Assembly: GCA_951213105.1 (NCBI GenBank)
Contig: OX578145.1
Span: 11,097,707 to 11,161,706 of the forward strand
DNA length: 64,000 bases
Origin: Amaurobius ferox
Taxonomy: Eukaryota > Arthropoda > Arachnida > Araneae > Amaurobiidae
Reading direction: 5' to 3'
Made by a program: the position numbers and the translations under genes. The notes below the pieces were generated by a model that saw only the letters and a program-made list of their open reading frames with translations, did no database searches and was not told the DNA's origin. Positions 10,576-22,018 of this stretch are shown here, piece by piece; positions within the stretch are counted from its first letter, which is position 1; each line of letters begins with the position of its first letter.

Positions 10576-11699
10576 TAAATTAAAAAAAAAATATCGAAAT
10601 CTTTTCTGAGGTAGTTTATATCATTATCACGCAGAACCCATCAAGCTTCTCTCATTCGAAATATGCAAAAAATGGGATGTTTTGCACCCTTCTATAACTA
10701 TTACTCATTCTTTCGTCTCCCGATGAACGCTTCTACAATTTTCAAAGCGCTGCATCTAATGTTTCAGAAAGTACAGTACTTATAAATCTTGATTTTAATG
10801 CGATGTGTATTCGCCTGGAAAGGGTAACGCGACAGCGATGGGAATAAATTCTACACCGAGTTATGCTCGGCATTCAAGATCCAGAAGAGTTCCTCTCCTG
10901 TCTGAATTTACGTTCATAAAACCGAAGCTATATATCTGCGGGGTTCGTGATTGTTGAGGGTTGAACCTGACTTGCGGTATTAATGCCCTGGTCCTCTCAT
11001 TATTTACGAGAGGAATCACCCCGCATTTGTTATTTATAGACTAGGAGTCATCTTTTGCATAAACAGATATTTATTATTTACAGGAAGATATATATACATA
11101 ATTATGATTGAAGAAACATTAGCTGAGCAGTTAATCCATACGCAAGGTCTTGAGCAGTAGTGTCCTAGGACAGTAAAAGTTCGAACGGAGGTTCGACGAA
11201 TCAGTTCGGGATCTCAAGAGCAAGTGTTCAGTCCAAATAGTTGAGAGTTTTTCTCTCAACTAAAATTTGTACACGCCCCAGGAGTGACCGACTGTCTCAT
11301 GGATCGTCACCGTTCATGGGATTCATTCATGGGGGGTATCATTCGTGTACACCACGTGTTTGTAAGAGGCACAATCCTATTAGTTTACACAGACGCGGTG
11401 CTGAAAATAATTGCTTTCAAGTGCCAACATACAGTCACCAACGATAAAGTTATATGAAAGTTCCTATCAGGTGTCTTCAGAAGTCAGGCGTCCAAAACAG
11501 AAAATAATATGCGGTTTCCCCAGATATGCGATATTTAGAGAAACGCCGCTTCGAATTCGCTTTGGTGCAGGTGGCATACATTTTGATAGCTAACCTTCAC
11601 ATATATTTTAGCCATTTTATATCTACGTTGGCCATTAGACGAAGCAATCTGTTTCACTGAATATGCACTGTCATTGTTGGAGGATGTTTTTTCATATAA
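10576..11699. other. Unclassified repeat-like sequence, no gene
   Basis: 10660-10920 resembles 8300-8520. 10940-11240 contains GC-richer text with short hairpins (TTGAGAG...CTCTCAA near 11241-11260). Open frames at 11241-11593 are short, overlapping and unconvincing. Possibly the remains of an old retroelement, but no motif supports this. Confidence 0.35.
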
Positions 11700-11825
11700 A
11701 AAAGTTTTAAAACAGTGGTCTCCGAGTACGTTCATGGGGTGCAGCCCCATGCCACAGGGGGCGAAGCGAGGCGTTCGGAGAGACTGGAAAGCATCAGCGA
11801 GCAGGGGGCAGTAGTCCCCATTTTA
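11700..11825. repeat. GC-rich hairpin island with GGCGAAGCGAG words
   Basis: It contains ATGGGGTGCAGCCCCAT (a perfect hairpin), CAGGGGGCGAAGCGAGGCG and CAGCGAGCAGGGGGCAG in otherwise AT-rich DNA. It is similar in style to the islands at 28900-29150, 41170-41420 and 45400-45660. Confidence 0.5.
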
Positions 11826-12666
11826 TTAAATAAGATTTATATTCTCAAATAAGTAACTGTTTTGCAAGTACTGTTAGCCAAAAGCACATAGAAACTCTTC
11901 TATAGTAATTATCACGATCCATCCTCTAGTCATTAAAAATGTAACGTTTCTCTCAAAATGTGGTGTGATCACAAAAAGTGGCATCTAAAAATACGGTAGT
12001 CGAAAAATCGCTATTTCTCTAAAGAATGAAACGATTTACATGAAAATTGATATGTTTAATTCAGTTTGTGGCAAGAAAGAGTTTATTGATTTTCAGAAAA
12101 GTCGAATTATAAGAAAACTCTAATTTGTGTTATTGCAAGGCCACCCATACAAATTATTCCCCTCACAAACATTTGTCATGGACCTTTCTCCCTATTCCAT
12201 TTTCCTCTTCTTTGTGACTTTTTCATATCTTCTCTTCTCTTGTCTCAAAATATATTGAGAGTCTGGGGCCCACTGTGGAGCTCTTCCCCTCCCCACACAC
12301 CACACACCACACACACACTCCTATGGTCGGCCTCGATTATTGTTTTCCCACGATATCGAAATTTATAAATCTGTAGAGAAAGTATTGTGTTGGAGACATT
12401 AGATATTTTAAACATATATTACATTAGCTTCAGTTAAACCGGGATCCAACGGTTCGGCACACTCGATAATCCGACATTCGTGTCCTTTCGGCTGTACCGA
12501 GGTATGTTTCCTTTGATAGACAAAATAATTTTATGTGCATCTGTTTATTGTGGTTTATTTCATATCTTTAAAAATTATTTTTAATTTTTTTGCTTACAGT
12601 GCAATGTAATCCAGTCTGTGTAAAATTTTAGGCAAGTAAATACCACATTTATTGTCACCTTTTTTA
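11826..12666. other. Intergenic, no gene seen
   Basis: Contains a short CA-rich run (12290-12320). The text at 12430-12490 (GGGATCCAACGGTTCGGCAC, then ATCCGACATTCG) has counterparts at 13270-13350 (TATCCGACACATTTGG, then ATCCGGCACCGC). Family A copy 4 therefore sits inside an older unclassified repeat. Confidence 0.4.
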
Positions 12667-13225
12667 TTACTTTCCTTATATACATAATGTATAAGGAAAG
12701 TATTGTGGCGGGGTCGAAAATTCGAATTTGAGTTTTCGACGGGAGAGCACGTTTCCAGCATTCCTGATCACGAATCAAGTATTTCTGAAGTGATGTCTGT
12801 GTGTGTGTGTGTGTGTCAGTGAGTCTGTGGAGACGATAACTGACGAACGAACGGACCGATTCGAACGAAATTTAGTACAAAAATCACAATCCATAAACGC
12901 TGGAAGCCTATTGCTTTTATACGCAATCGAATGTTCAGAACCCCCCCTAAATTTTGGCGACGAATATTTGGCGACGAAGATTTTGGCGACGAATTTAGCG
13001 AAATGTCGCCAACTTGGCTACATTTTTAATTGTTTCCAAATTAACAAAAATCTCACCAAATTGATAAAAATGACTCTAAATCAAAGAAAATGACGACTAA
13101 TTGTCGAAAATTCAATATCTTGAAAAGAATATAAATATCTACTATAAGAAAAATCTATTTTTTTACTGTAAAAGTAGTAAATTCATTGCATTATATAAGG
13201 AAAGTCATGTGTTGCCCACATCAGA
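12667..13225 (-). repeat. Repeat family A, copy 4 (internally deleted)
   Basis: Both ends are present (hairpin TACTTTCCTTATA... and CCCACATCAGA). The body between the GT-tract block and the TTTGGCGA block is missing, so the copy is only about 560 bp. Confidence 0.85.
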
Positions 13226-13840
13226 TTTTTTTAAATACATTTTATCAGCATTTACCTTCATTTCGGTATCACTTCAATTATCCGACACATTTGGTAATCC
13301 GGCACCGCTGATGTCTGGAACGTGCCAGATTATTTGAAGTTTACTGTGCCGGAAGTTTTCATAAACATGTCTTGCTCTAACAAAGCTAGAGCCATTTATT
13401 TTATTTGTATACACATAAAAACACATCCAAACTCCAATACGCAGAACGTATCATAATATGAAATAAAAGGAAAAGAAGTACATATACAATCCGATATTGT
13501 ATGACGTTATTCGATGGGGAGTGTGAACCATTTCTTTCAAGAATCCGTAATACGAGAAAACAAATACTTTAGCAGTTTTTTTTTTAATGGCACAGTTTAT
13601 TAAAGATGGGACAAAACAGATGGTGAATCATCATTTGAAATGTTCGAGAGATTTTATTGTGTTTCACGAAAGGGTAAGCAAGGCGGGATAATGCATTTGC
13701 GTGTTTGTATTATATGACAATGATAAATCACAGCTGAAAACAAGATATATGGTACATTGGTTTCATCGGAGCAAAGAGGATTAAAACAAATCATAAAAAT
13801 AGGAAATAGGTGGTGCATAGATTAGAAAGGATCTATTTTA
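13226..13840. other. Intergenic, no gene seen
   Basis: The left part continues the older repeat interrupted by family A copy 4. The rest is unassigned. Confidence 0.4.
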
Positions 13841-15276
13841 TTACTTATCCTACATACATAGTATAATGTATAAGGAATGTATAATGACGGAATCGAAAAT
13901 TCGAATTCGAGTTTTCGACTGAAGAGCAAGTTTTAAGCTTCCCTGAACTCGCATCGAAAGTTTCTGAGGTGATGATGTCTGTGTGTATGTACGCTAATAT
14001 GTGTGTCTGTGTGTATGTACGCCAATATGTATGTCTGTGTGTATGTACGCTAATATGTGTGTCTATGTGTATGTACGCTAATATGTATGTCTGTGTGTAT
14101 GTACGCTAATATGTGTGTCTATGTGTGCATATATGCGTGCTTACATATATTAGTGTGTGTGTGTGTCCATGAGTCTGTGAACTGTGAACACGATATTTCA
14201 TGAACTAATGCTGCGATTTGAAAATAATAGGGTAAAATTATTACAATCAGTAAGTACTAGAACTTCCTTTGGTATTAAATGCGATCGAATTTTCAAAGAC
14301 TCCCTAATTTTCAAATGAATTTTTGAAAAATTCAAGATCTATGTTAATAACAAAAAAATAATAATTTTATATGTAATTTTATTACAGAAATAACAACACA
14401 AACTTTGGAACGATAGTGTGTGTCATCTTCGAGATATTGCATGTTTTAAAAATAAATGTATCATAAAAGTTACACAAGATTAAAAATATCTCAAGTATCG
14501 TTCAATAAGTTCATTTTCCACGTGTAATATTTTGTAATAAATCTGATAACATCCTCCCCTTGGATCTAGTTCGTTCCTTTCACGAGAGAAAATACGTTTT
14601 GTAATAGTTTTAGATTTTGATAGCCCACCTCCAAAGTGTAGTCAGCATACCCCAGAGGGGTACATAAGTCCATACTTGTGAGAACGCTAAAAAATGTATA
14701 TTTTATCTGAAGACGTGTTTTATATTGACATTACAGTGAATTTTATATTGACATTACATTGAAAAAAGAAAATTAATTAAATAATAACGAATATTAACTT
14801 GTATTTTTAAATGACACGATCATAAACACAATAATATTATGATATGAACATTATTTCATTGGGACCTATGTTTAGAACAAAAGAAGAAAAAAAATACAGC
14901 ATCTGTACTTATCATGAGGATACGTGATATAATTATGTATTTTTAGGAGTTAGCGATGTAAAAAAGTAAGATTTAGGGATACCCGATCAAAAACGTTCCA
15001 TGACCACTGATGTATTTTACGAGATTTATTGCATCCAATGCATTGATTCAATGCATTCGATGCAATAAATCTTGTGAAATAGATTAGTGATCGTTCATTG
15101 CATTTTGAAGAAGATTTTGCACTTGAGTATGCATAAGTCATTCTGTCTGGTGATTAGTTTCCAAGACTCCGTGGCGACTTAAAGTTTCCGTGAGTCTTGT
15201 ACATTATAATTTCGTTTTGAAATAAGAATAGAGTCATTGCGTTACGTAGAGACAGTCATGTGCTGCCCACATCATA
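13841..15276 (-). repeat. Repeat family A, divergent copy 5
   Basis: The ends are recognisable (TTACTTATCCTACATACATA... and GTCATGTGCTGCCCACATCA), as are inner blocks (CGAAAATTCGAATTCGAG, TTCGAGATATTGCATG), but the body has drifted and the GT tract is replaced by a minisatellite. An inverted repeat around 15030-15070 (ATTTATTGCATCCAATGCAT... and its inverse) lies near the right end. Confidence 0.65.
13978..14152. repeat. About 30-bp minisatellite
   Basis: About five tandem units of TCTGTGTGTATGTACGC(T/C)A plus ATATGT(A/G)TG. It replaces the simple GT tract of other family A copies. Confidence 0.85.
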
Positions 15277-16739
15277 TTTTTTAATACTGCGAAATTGAAA
15301 ATGGTTGTCCCGTTTCAGATAATACCCAAACATGAGGATAACAGAGTCAAAACATTTCTATCTCAACTGGAAAGGGAAACTTTAATAGGGAAGTGCAAAA
15401 TATAGTAAAATATCGTGGAACAGATTTCTGTATCTTTGTTGCATAATCAATTCATGACCCTTTTTCATTGGAAGACAGCATTGTTTGTGGGATTTTAATT
15501 GCGTAAATTATGCACATTTTGTCAAATGAATTCTGAAATCTAATTATGGATGGGCGAAACGAAGTCCATTCTCCATTCCCATTGAAATCAACATTTAACC
15601 GAATTTTGTGATTTCTTTTATTCAAAAACTACAATGCGTAGGAAGAGGAAATTTCGCGGACATTTTTTTTTTTTATGAAGATGCTTAGAATCGCGATTTC
15701 TTTTATTAAAACGACAGAGCGAAACGCTTTTTTTCAACCTGCGCATGCTTACTACGCTTCTTAGAATTAACATGCCAACCACAAATGTCGACCAAAATCT
15801 GTGCATTTTCATGCAAGTTGGTTCGCCCATTTCAACCATTCCTACTTATTTCAAACTTTTTTTTAATTTGTTTAATTTTAAATTAAAAAATAAAATCGCA
15901 AATGATTTTACTGATATAATTCATGAAGAACATTCATCTAAGTTATATTTTATGAAGAAAATCCTAGTTCTTCGGATCCATTTCCTGTTGTGATGAAGGT
16001 CAAATTCGATCATCGCACCCTACCCATTTATTAGAATACTGATTGCGTTCAGATTCATATAATAAATAGATTTTGGAAATTTAACGGCAATCATTGCCCA
16101 CGAAGGAAATTTACATTGCAACTCACTTTTGGAATGACACATCACAAGTCACCAAGATTTATAGATACTACAGGTTAGTCCATTCAAGGAGACGGGAGCG
16201 GTCACTGAAAGGTGTGGAAGGTTGTGACATCAGAGAGGCGAAAGACTATTTTCTTGTTGTCTTCTACGTAGATCTTTCGTGAGCTATAATATAATTGCAA
16301 ATCATTTCAAACTTGTTTTCCTGTCTTTCCTGAAAAAGTGTTACATTTGCGAATTGCGACGCCCGCCGTGCTGTGCCATTGCTAATTGCCATAATGATGA
16401 AAAAATTGGGAGAGATGTAAATTGAGCCAAATATTTGTAAAAATGTAAATTGAGCTAAATATTTATATAAATGTAAACTGAGCAAAATACTTGCATAAAA
16501 ATATACTAAGCTCAATATCTGAATAAACTTATTAAAATGTTTGTAAAATTTTCTTTATTTGTATGTGTGCTAATTCCGTGTAAAAATGATATTTTCATAT
16601 AACCGCGTAATTCAATTATTTTATAGTTAAACGGTATTTGCGTTCATTGTTCTCTATTGTTCAGAATGAAAAAACTTACAGTGACAGCAATAGAACAATT
16701 CGGAAATTGTTCCGAATAAGTTCGAAATTTAGAACTTTC
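15277..16739. other. Intergenic upstream of DH31, no coding exon found
   Basis: No splice-flanked open frame was found that would supply the DH31 signal peptide. Short frames at 15745-15993 and 16094-16282 have no signal peptide and no matching donor. A degenerate 28-30 bp tandem repeat is annotated separately. Confidence 0.45.
16414..16526. repeat. Degenerate 28-30 bp tandem repeat, about four units
   Basis: Units read ATGTAAATTGAGC(C/T)AAATAT plus TT(G/A)TA..., drifting toward the right. Located about 480 bp upstream of the DH31 exon. Confidence 0.7.
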
Positions 16740-16906
16740 CCTAACTGATTCGTATTGCGAAGCGCGCGGCTGGGGCAACCCTGACGTCATCATTCCGCGT
16801 TTCTGCCAGCTAATGCAGCGAGACTAGCGGATGGACCACCCTGTAGTATCTATAAACCTTGACAAGCCACAAGGTTGTATCGAGCTGTTAGACGATGTGC
16901 TGTGGA
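16740..16906 (+). promoter_or_regulatory. GC-richer patch with CRE, TATA and a splice donor upstream of DH31
   Basis: It contains the palindromic cAMP-response element TGACGTCA at about 16782, CTATAAA at about 16849-16855, and a strong donor-like GTGAGTGAGT at 16907, only 102 bp before the DH31 exon. It could be an alternative promoter and 5' exon, or an unrelated conserved element. No open frame links it to the peptide: the frame that would fit the phase has a TGA at 16860-16862. Confidence 0.3.
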
Positions 16907-17008
16907 GTGAGTGAGTAAATCAGTGTCGGATTTGTAATTTACATGCATCGATTGTGTGATATAATCCAGTTGATTCTTTGGCCTAATTCATTTCCATTTC
17001 TTTTTCAG

Positions 17009-17147
17009 CGAGAAACGAGGCTTGGATCTTGGCTTGTCTCGAGGGTTTTCTGGAAGCCAAGCCGCCAAGCATCTGATGGGCCTTTCCGCGGCCAGCTTCG
17101 CCAACGGACCGGGGCGGAAACGCAGATTCGTCGATGAAGACCAATAA
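17009..17147 (+). CDS. DH31: DH31 (calcitonin-like diuretic hormone) precursor, terminal coding exon
   Basis: DH31 is a secreted neuropeptide that acts through a calcitonin-type class B GPCR, raising cAMP in arthropod epithelia and neurons. The exon follows a good acceptor (TTTCTTTTTCAG, ending 17008) and begins mid-codon: one base, then GAG AAA CGA. The Lys-Arg is the N-terminal cleavage site. The mature peptide (17019-17111) is exactly 31 residues. It starts GLDLGL, contains [16 protein letters not shown] and ends FANGP. It is followed by Gly (amide donor, 17112-17114) and the cleavage site RKRR, then FVDEDQ and TAA (17145-17147). This fits the known DH31 pattern, ending Gly-Pro-amide. The exon is intact, but the upstream exons (signal peptide, propeptide) were not found in this window. 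Codons are GC-richer than the surroundings, as expected of a conserved exon. The family call is very firm; the completeness of the gene here is unknown. Confidence 0.95.
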
Positions 17148-17400
17148 GACGTTCTAAATAATTTTCCCTTATTATAATTCCATCTCAACCTCTTTCCCTC
17201 GAAGAATTCCATTGTGTCTACTAGAGACGACAGATCTTGTTTGAGTTTCTTGTCTTTGCGGGTTCAGTAACTGTAGATGAAAGATTTTAAATGCTGTTGC
17301 CAGTGGTGTTCCTAAAGCTATGTATATTAATATGAGAAAAATCTGTTGTGTTTATAATTTATAGAATAGAGTTCAAATAAAGTATTCTGCTACATCGGAG
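17148..17400 (+). other. DH31: DH31 3' untranslated region
   Basis: AT-rich, non-repetitive tract from the stop codon to just past the AATAAA signal at 17376-17381. The probable cleavage site is about 15-20 bp further on (around GCTACATCGGAG). The UTR length of about 230-250 nt is inferred. Confidence 0.7.
17376..17381 (+). terminator. Polyadenylation signal AATAAA
   Basis: Canonical hexamer about 230 bp after the DH31 stop, followed by GT- and T-rich text (GAGTTGTCTCACTTTACTTT). Confidence 0.7.
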
Positions 17401-17884
17401 TTGTCTCACTTTACTTTCCTTTCATTTTGCCCGCTTTTCAGGGTCGGGTTAAGGCACCAGCAAAGCTAGCCCTTGCTTGGTGCTGCACATTTTAAGGGCG
17501 GCATTTCAGTCAACAAAGTCTTGCATAAAAAAAGTTCTGAGGCGCCAGCAACCGCACTAACAAGGGCAGTTATATGCGTTAAAAAGTAAAACAGAAACGC
17601 TGAATAAATGCTAAAAATGTATTCCCACATAAAAGAGTGAAAACGGCTTTTATTTATTCTCCCCTTGAAAAAAGAGGGCTAAAATGGGATAGTTTCCAGT
17701 ATATCGTCCCAATTTTTTATCTTGAAACGTAAGTGATAACAATTGCTTTAGCTCACTGGGCGTCCAGTACAACCATCAACGGCAAGTCCAGGCCGGCATA
17801 TTGACCATTATCTGTGCTTTAATGTGAAACTGGCTTTTGTTAACTATTCCATAAAAAAGTCTAATGAGAGAGGGCACTTTGCTT
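17401..17884. other. Intergenic, no gene seen
   Basis: Moderate GC around 17440-17500, with CAAAGCTAGCCCTTGCTTGG (imperfect hairpin). Unassigned. Confidence 0.4.
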
Positions 17885-18205
17885 GAAACGATGGGGTTCC
17901 ACCTTTCGAGGAGTAACACCCAGAATTGCCTTGCCAGGATACCCGTTCCAGGATCTTCGGTATAGCCGGTTTCTTTTTAATTATCTTACAACAATGGAAT
18001 TTTTGCAGGCCATTTTACAGAAAAAAATAGCGGTTCTATTTTTTGAGGATGTAACAATCTTTAATAGATTAAAATGTTATATTAGACTGTGCACCAAATT
18101 TCAGCTCTCTAGGACGTAGGGAAGTATGTTAAAATGCCATCAAAGAAGTTAGAACAGACAAACACACACACATCATTCATGACGAGTTAAATAAAAGCTT
18201 TTAAT
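17885..18205 (+). repeat. Repeat D, copy 2
   Basis: Counterpart of 10330-10575: GGCCATTTTACAGAAAAAAA, TGAGGATGTAACAATCTTTA, GTGCACCAAATTTCAGCTCT, GGACGTAGGGAAGTATG, CATGACGAGTTAAATAAA. Confidence 0.6.
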
Positions 18206-18339
18206 AACAAAATTTATTAATATATATGAAAGGCATACATTTGACCACAGATTTTTTTTAATCTAAAATTGAATGGCATCAGTTATACTTGTACGATGCT
18301 AACATATATCGTTCTTGAGATATTGCACATTTTCTATTT

Positions 18340-18490
18340 AACCTTTTGCTTGCGGGTGGGACAGCGTCCATCCCAAACGAAGAACCTCTCAAAAAGACAG
18401 GTATTTGACATACCCCATCCCAAACAGTTCGATCCCCCTTTGCAGACATTGGCATCCATAAGGACTCCAATGCCTGCAAAGGGGGAAATG
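18340..18490. repeat. Repeat C with 24-bp inverted repeat
   Basis: The text ACCTTTTGCTTGCGGGTGGG, AAACGAAGAACCTCTCAAAA and GACAGGTATTTGACATACC recurs at 26462-26590. Here the end forms a hairpin: arms 18434-18457 (CCCCCTTTGCAGACATTGGC...) and 18462-18485 match at 21 of 24 positions with a 4-nt loop. Confidence 0.7.
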
Positions 18491-19726
18491 TAATTAATTG
18501 TTATATAATTTAATTGAATAATATAATTAATTAAACTTATAATTAATTATGAGTGTTATTTAATGCTATTAAGCTCAATTTAATGAAGTATTAAAATAAA
18601 GAGATAATTAATTTGAGTCTGCTGAAAAAGTCATGTGCTGCCCACATCAGATTTTTTTTCACTTCTGTAAAACAATACTACCTAGAAAACAACACTTATA
18701 TTACAGCCTGGTTCTGTAACGAATTCGGAATTAATAAAACATGCATATCTTTTAACGCAGCATACCTTTTCGAATTCTGCAGACGATACAGAAATCAAAA
18801 TTGTTAAGCTTTTGATACGTTTATGCTGTAGTCCAGGCTATACTAAATTGTGTTAGAACTTGTTGAGTTTCGGTGAAAAAGCTGTTATGAAATTTTTTAG
18901 TGAAAAAATGCATATCCGTTTCACCCCGTCATTTGATGAGATTAAAATTTAGTTTATTATATCTCTTATAAAATTTTAAAATCTGAAATGGACAGTATAG
19001 GCTACACTACACATTTTCGAAACCTTTTAGGTCATATTGATATGCATAACTTATAATCCCCGAAACAAATCCAATACCTTTCAGTCACATCACTCGAGTA
19101 AGTTAAGCCAATTAAATCAAACATGAACTCAAGACCGTTTATAACGAACGTTTTTACAGACAATAAACTGTTATTACAAAGTTTAGAAACGTCCGTTAAC
19201 ATCGTGTTGAGAAATTTTCAAATTTCTTTCATTTATTAATACTGCACATAGATTAAAATGTAAATTTTTCTATGTGAAATTCTCGAAAAGGAAAATGAGC
19301 GCGGTAAGAATGTGTTCGAATTATAAAAGAAATATTGCCTTGTTTAAATAAAAACCTTTATTGCAACTGACAACTGCTTTATTCCTGATCTACTTGAAAT
19401 ATTTTCAAAAAGTGTAAATTAGTTTAAAATGCATTTCCTTGCATCTAATCCTCATGTTTGGAATCCCAAACCAAGACAGGTGGTATTGCGTTAATTTGAA
19501 ACTTTTCTTCGGGGATTTAAGCGCAGATTAAACCGACATTTCAACAGTTTCAGAGCTTAAAGTTTCATTTTCGCAAATTAAATGCAAGAAAAGGAACTTA
19601 AGTTTGCATTTGTTTAAAGTCAAAATCCATTTCATTCTTCACCGACTTTGATTATATTTTAGGGATTATAAAACACAGCTGCAATTACCTCATTTAAGTC
19701 TTTCAAATGAAAAACTTTTACAGTAA
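18491..19726. other. Intergenic; holds a stray family A end
   Basis: Around 18626-18658 lies AAAAGTCATGTGCTGCCCAC plus ATCAGATTTTTT, a solo A-type 5' end. The remainder (to 19726) has no gene that I can support. Confidence 0.5.
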
Positions 19727-20020
19727 CCGATCCACAGGGACTAGAGGGCCTCCACAAGGACAGTATCCCCCTTCCTCTACCACCAACCACTCGGAAGGAC
19801 TTACAGACCCACATATGTAATGTGCCCGCTCTTCCCATGAGCACGGGTCAGTTTTTACAGGGCCGGGAATCGAACTCGGGTCTTCCGAGTGCAATCCCCA
19901 CGTCATAACCACTGGGCTACTCCACCCACTTGGATTTCGGTTTAAATTGGGTGATACTTCCCGTCCGTCCACACAGATCTCTTACACCTTCAGGTAGACC
20001 GGACGATCTGGGTCGAAGAA
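19727..20020 (+). mobile_element. tRNA-derived SINE with inverted 5' part (twin-priming structure)
   Basis: 19727-19927 is the 5' half of SINE family 1 on the minus strand: tRNA-like head with A box TAGCCCAGTGG and B box GAGTTCGATTCCC, then body to CCCTGTGGAT. 19928-20020 is the 3' part on the plus strand, starting about 10 nt further along the element and ending in the hairpin and GGTCTGGGTC-like tail. Head and tail thus point in opposite directions with almost no element sequence lost, the layout expected from twin priming during target-primed reverse transcription. No clear target duplication is visible. Confidence 0.75.
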
Positions 20021-20183
20021 GTAGTGCCATACATCGTTAAACAAAATAAAACGTATTAAGAAAAGTTTATAACATATCTTCATGCATCTCTGTATGTTAT
20101 AGTATCCCTGTCTCTGACAGACTTAAATGCTGGTTGAAAATTAACATTCGAACGAAAAATCACATTGAGATTAGAAAAAAACA

Positions 20184-21184
20184 TTTTTAACACTTTACAA
20201 TATAGTTGAAAATTGTTTATGACTTTGGTCATTCTGTCTGTTTGTCTGCCTGACCGTTCGCACGGTGACTTCCGTAAAAATGACTTTATCAAAATGAAAT
20301 TTTAGCATGTTGTTGAGACTGTCTGCGTGGCATACAGGAATGTAAATTAATAATATAACTACTCAATTAGATTTGGATTGAACCCGCGTTGAAAAAATGA
20401 AATACATTGAATCCTATGGGACCTAATTTTTCAAACATTTTTAAGCGCAATTAAAATTCACAAATTGTTTCAAAATTTTTAGAAATATTCAAATTATCCA
20501 ATAAAATATATAAAAAAAATTTCGGAACAATAGGTTCCTGTAATTTGTTAAATAAAAATTAATATAATAATGACACCCATATAATATAAAAATATCACAT
20601 GACCCACTTCAAAATAAAATAAAGCACCCATCCTCTTTCCAAGAGTAAAACCGTGATATTTAAAATTCTTTGAAATTTATATTTAGTGTTGAATCCGTCC
20701 TAAAACCGCTTTAGTTTTGCGTAATTTCTGTGCATCTATATTCTGAGCCACTGCAATTATAATATTTTTGAGTTTAAATGATTATCCAACTTTGATTATT
20801 TCTACAACGAAGCCTCATTTTAATAGATGCAGAATGTAAACATGTGATGGTAAGCTGAGTTGTATAAGAATTGCTCAATTGTTTTCAAGCAAAATTATTT
20901 AACTCTGGAGTTTGGAATAAAATTGTGTGAATGAAATATTCACAACTTTTACATAGAGAGCCAGACGATTTACATTTCGATGATGTTATTTGAATATAAC
21001 GTTCATTTTTTTCCATGAAGTTTTAAGTTTTCAAGTAAAATAAATGATTGTAGTTCTGTAATAATTAAAAAAATGTCACCGCTAAGTGTATCGCCTTTTA
21101 GAGATGAGATGCATTCAGCGGATTGCACTTCAGTTGGAAAGTGTTTTATAATCAATGCTTTATGCATGATTGATCTTTCTTGTT
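20184..21184 (-). repeat. Repeat family B, copy 1
   Basis: About 1.0 kb, non-coding. One end is TTTTTAACACTTTACAATAT with a hairpin around AGTTGAAAA; the other is ATGATTGATCTTTCTTGTT, with the inner motif GTTGGAAAGTGTTT about 40 nt in. A body with TCTGTCTG repeats and AACCCGCGTTGAAAAAATG is shared by all B copies. Confidence 0.85.
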
Positions 21185-21801
21185 TATCCTGATGCTGGTT
21201 ATGATACAAATAAACGTATACAATGTGAATTATGAACGTTTGAGAAGGCCAAACAGCCGCCAAATCTACCTAACAGCAGCCTTTGAATGAAGAAATAAAA
21301 ATAGTGGTCGAACGGTTAACGATTTTTAACCGAAAAGATTTCCATTCCATTAACCAAAATAACCCATATACTTGTATAGTTCGAATCAATATAAAAATAT
21401 GCCCCTTGCCGGAATCAAGGCTGCAACCCTCTGTCGTGAGAAAAATGTTTTATATAAAAAACTACAAGGATTTATTTATTTGGAACAGGAATTCAATAAG
21501 TGTACGTGATTCGTAATTTGCTTAAGCAGAGACAATTAAAACTTAAAAAGAGCATTCAAATATTTTTTTCACGATTTCAGAAAACATGTATTTTGAAAAC
21601 GTCGACTATGATTGACTCAATTGAAATAATGTATATTTTGACACATAAAAATAGTCGTAAATGATTATTTTGAACAATACTATTTTGTTACTAAACTAAT
21701 ATTGTTACAAAAATATTATTCATCATAATTACAGAATTTTACAACGAGGTTTCGAACACACACACACAAACACGTTCACACAGACGTTTTTCAATTATTT
21801 A
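21185..21801. other. Intergenic, no gene seen
   Basis: AT-rich; short CA-rich run at 21760-21780. The frame at 21283-21516 is not recognisable. Confidence 0.4.
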
Positions 21802-22018
21802 TACTAGCAGTATACCCGTTCTTCGTACGGAATATACAAAGTCACAACCACTTGCAAATTCCTATAGTGTAAATTACCTATTCGTGAGCAAATGGCATTG
21901 TTATTCAAAACATTCTATTAAAATATTTAAATGAGTACTCCTAAAAAGAAGTTTAAGAATGTTTGTTCTCTCTATACAAAATGATCTTCACAGGAAGATC
22001 TGAAGAATGAAACATCTT
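21802..22018 (+). repeat. Repeat F fragment
   Basis: Begins ACTAGCAGTATACCCGTTCT and carries AAAAAGAAGTTTAAGAATG and AGATCTGAAGAATGAAACAT. It matches 61722-61915 and 62465-62640. Confidence 0.75.

Noticed and set aside
16863..16906. Coding exon joined by the GTGAGT donor to the DH31 exon
   Set aside because: The frame in the required phase meets TGA at 16860-16862, there is no acceptor or start codon after it, and the reading frame of the ATG at 16895 does not fit the DH31 frame.
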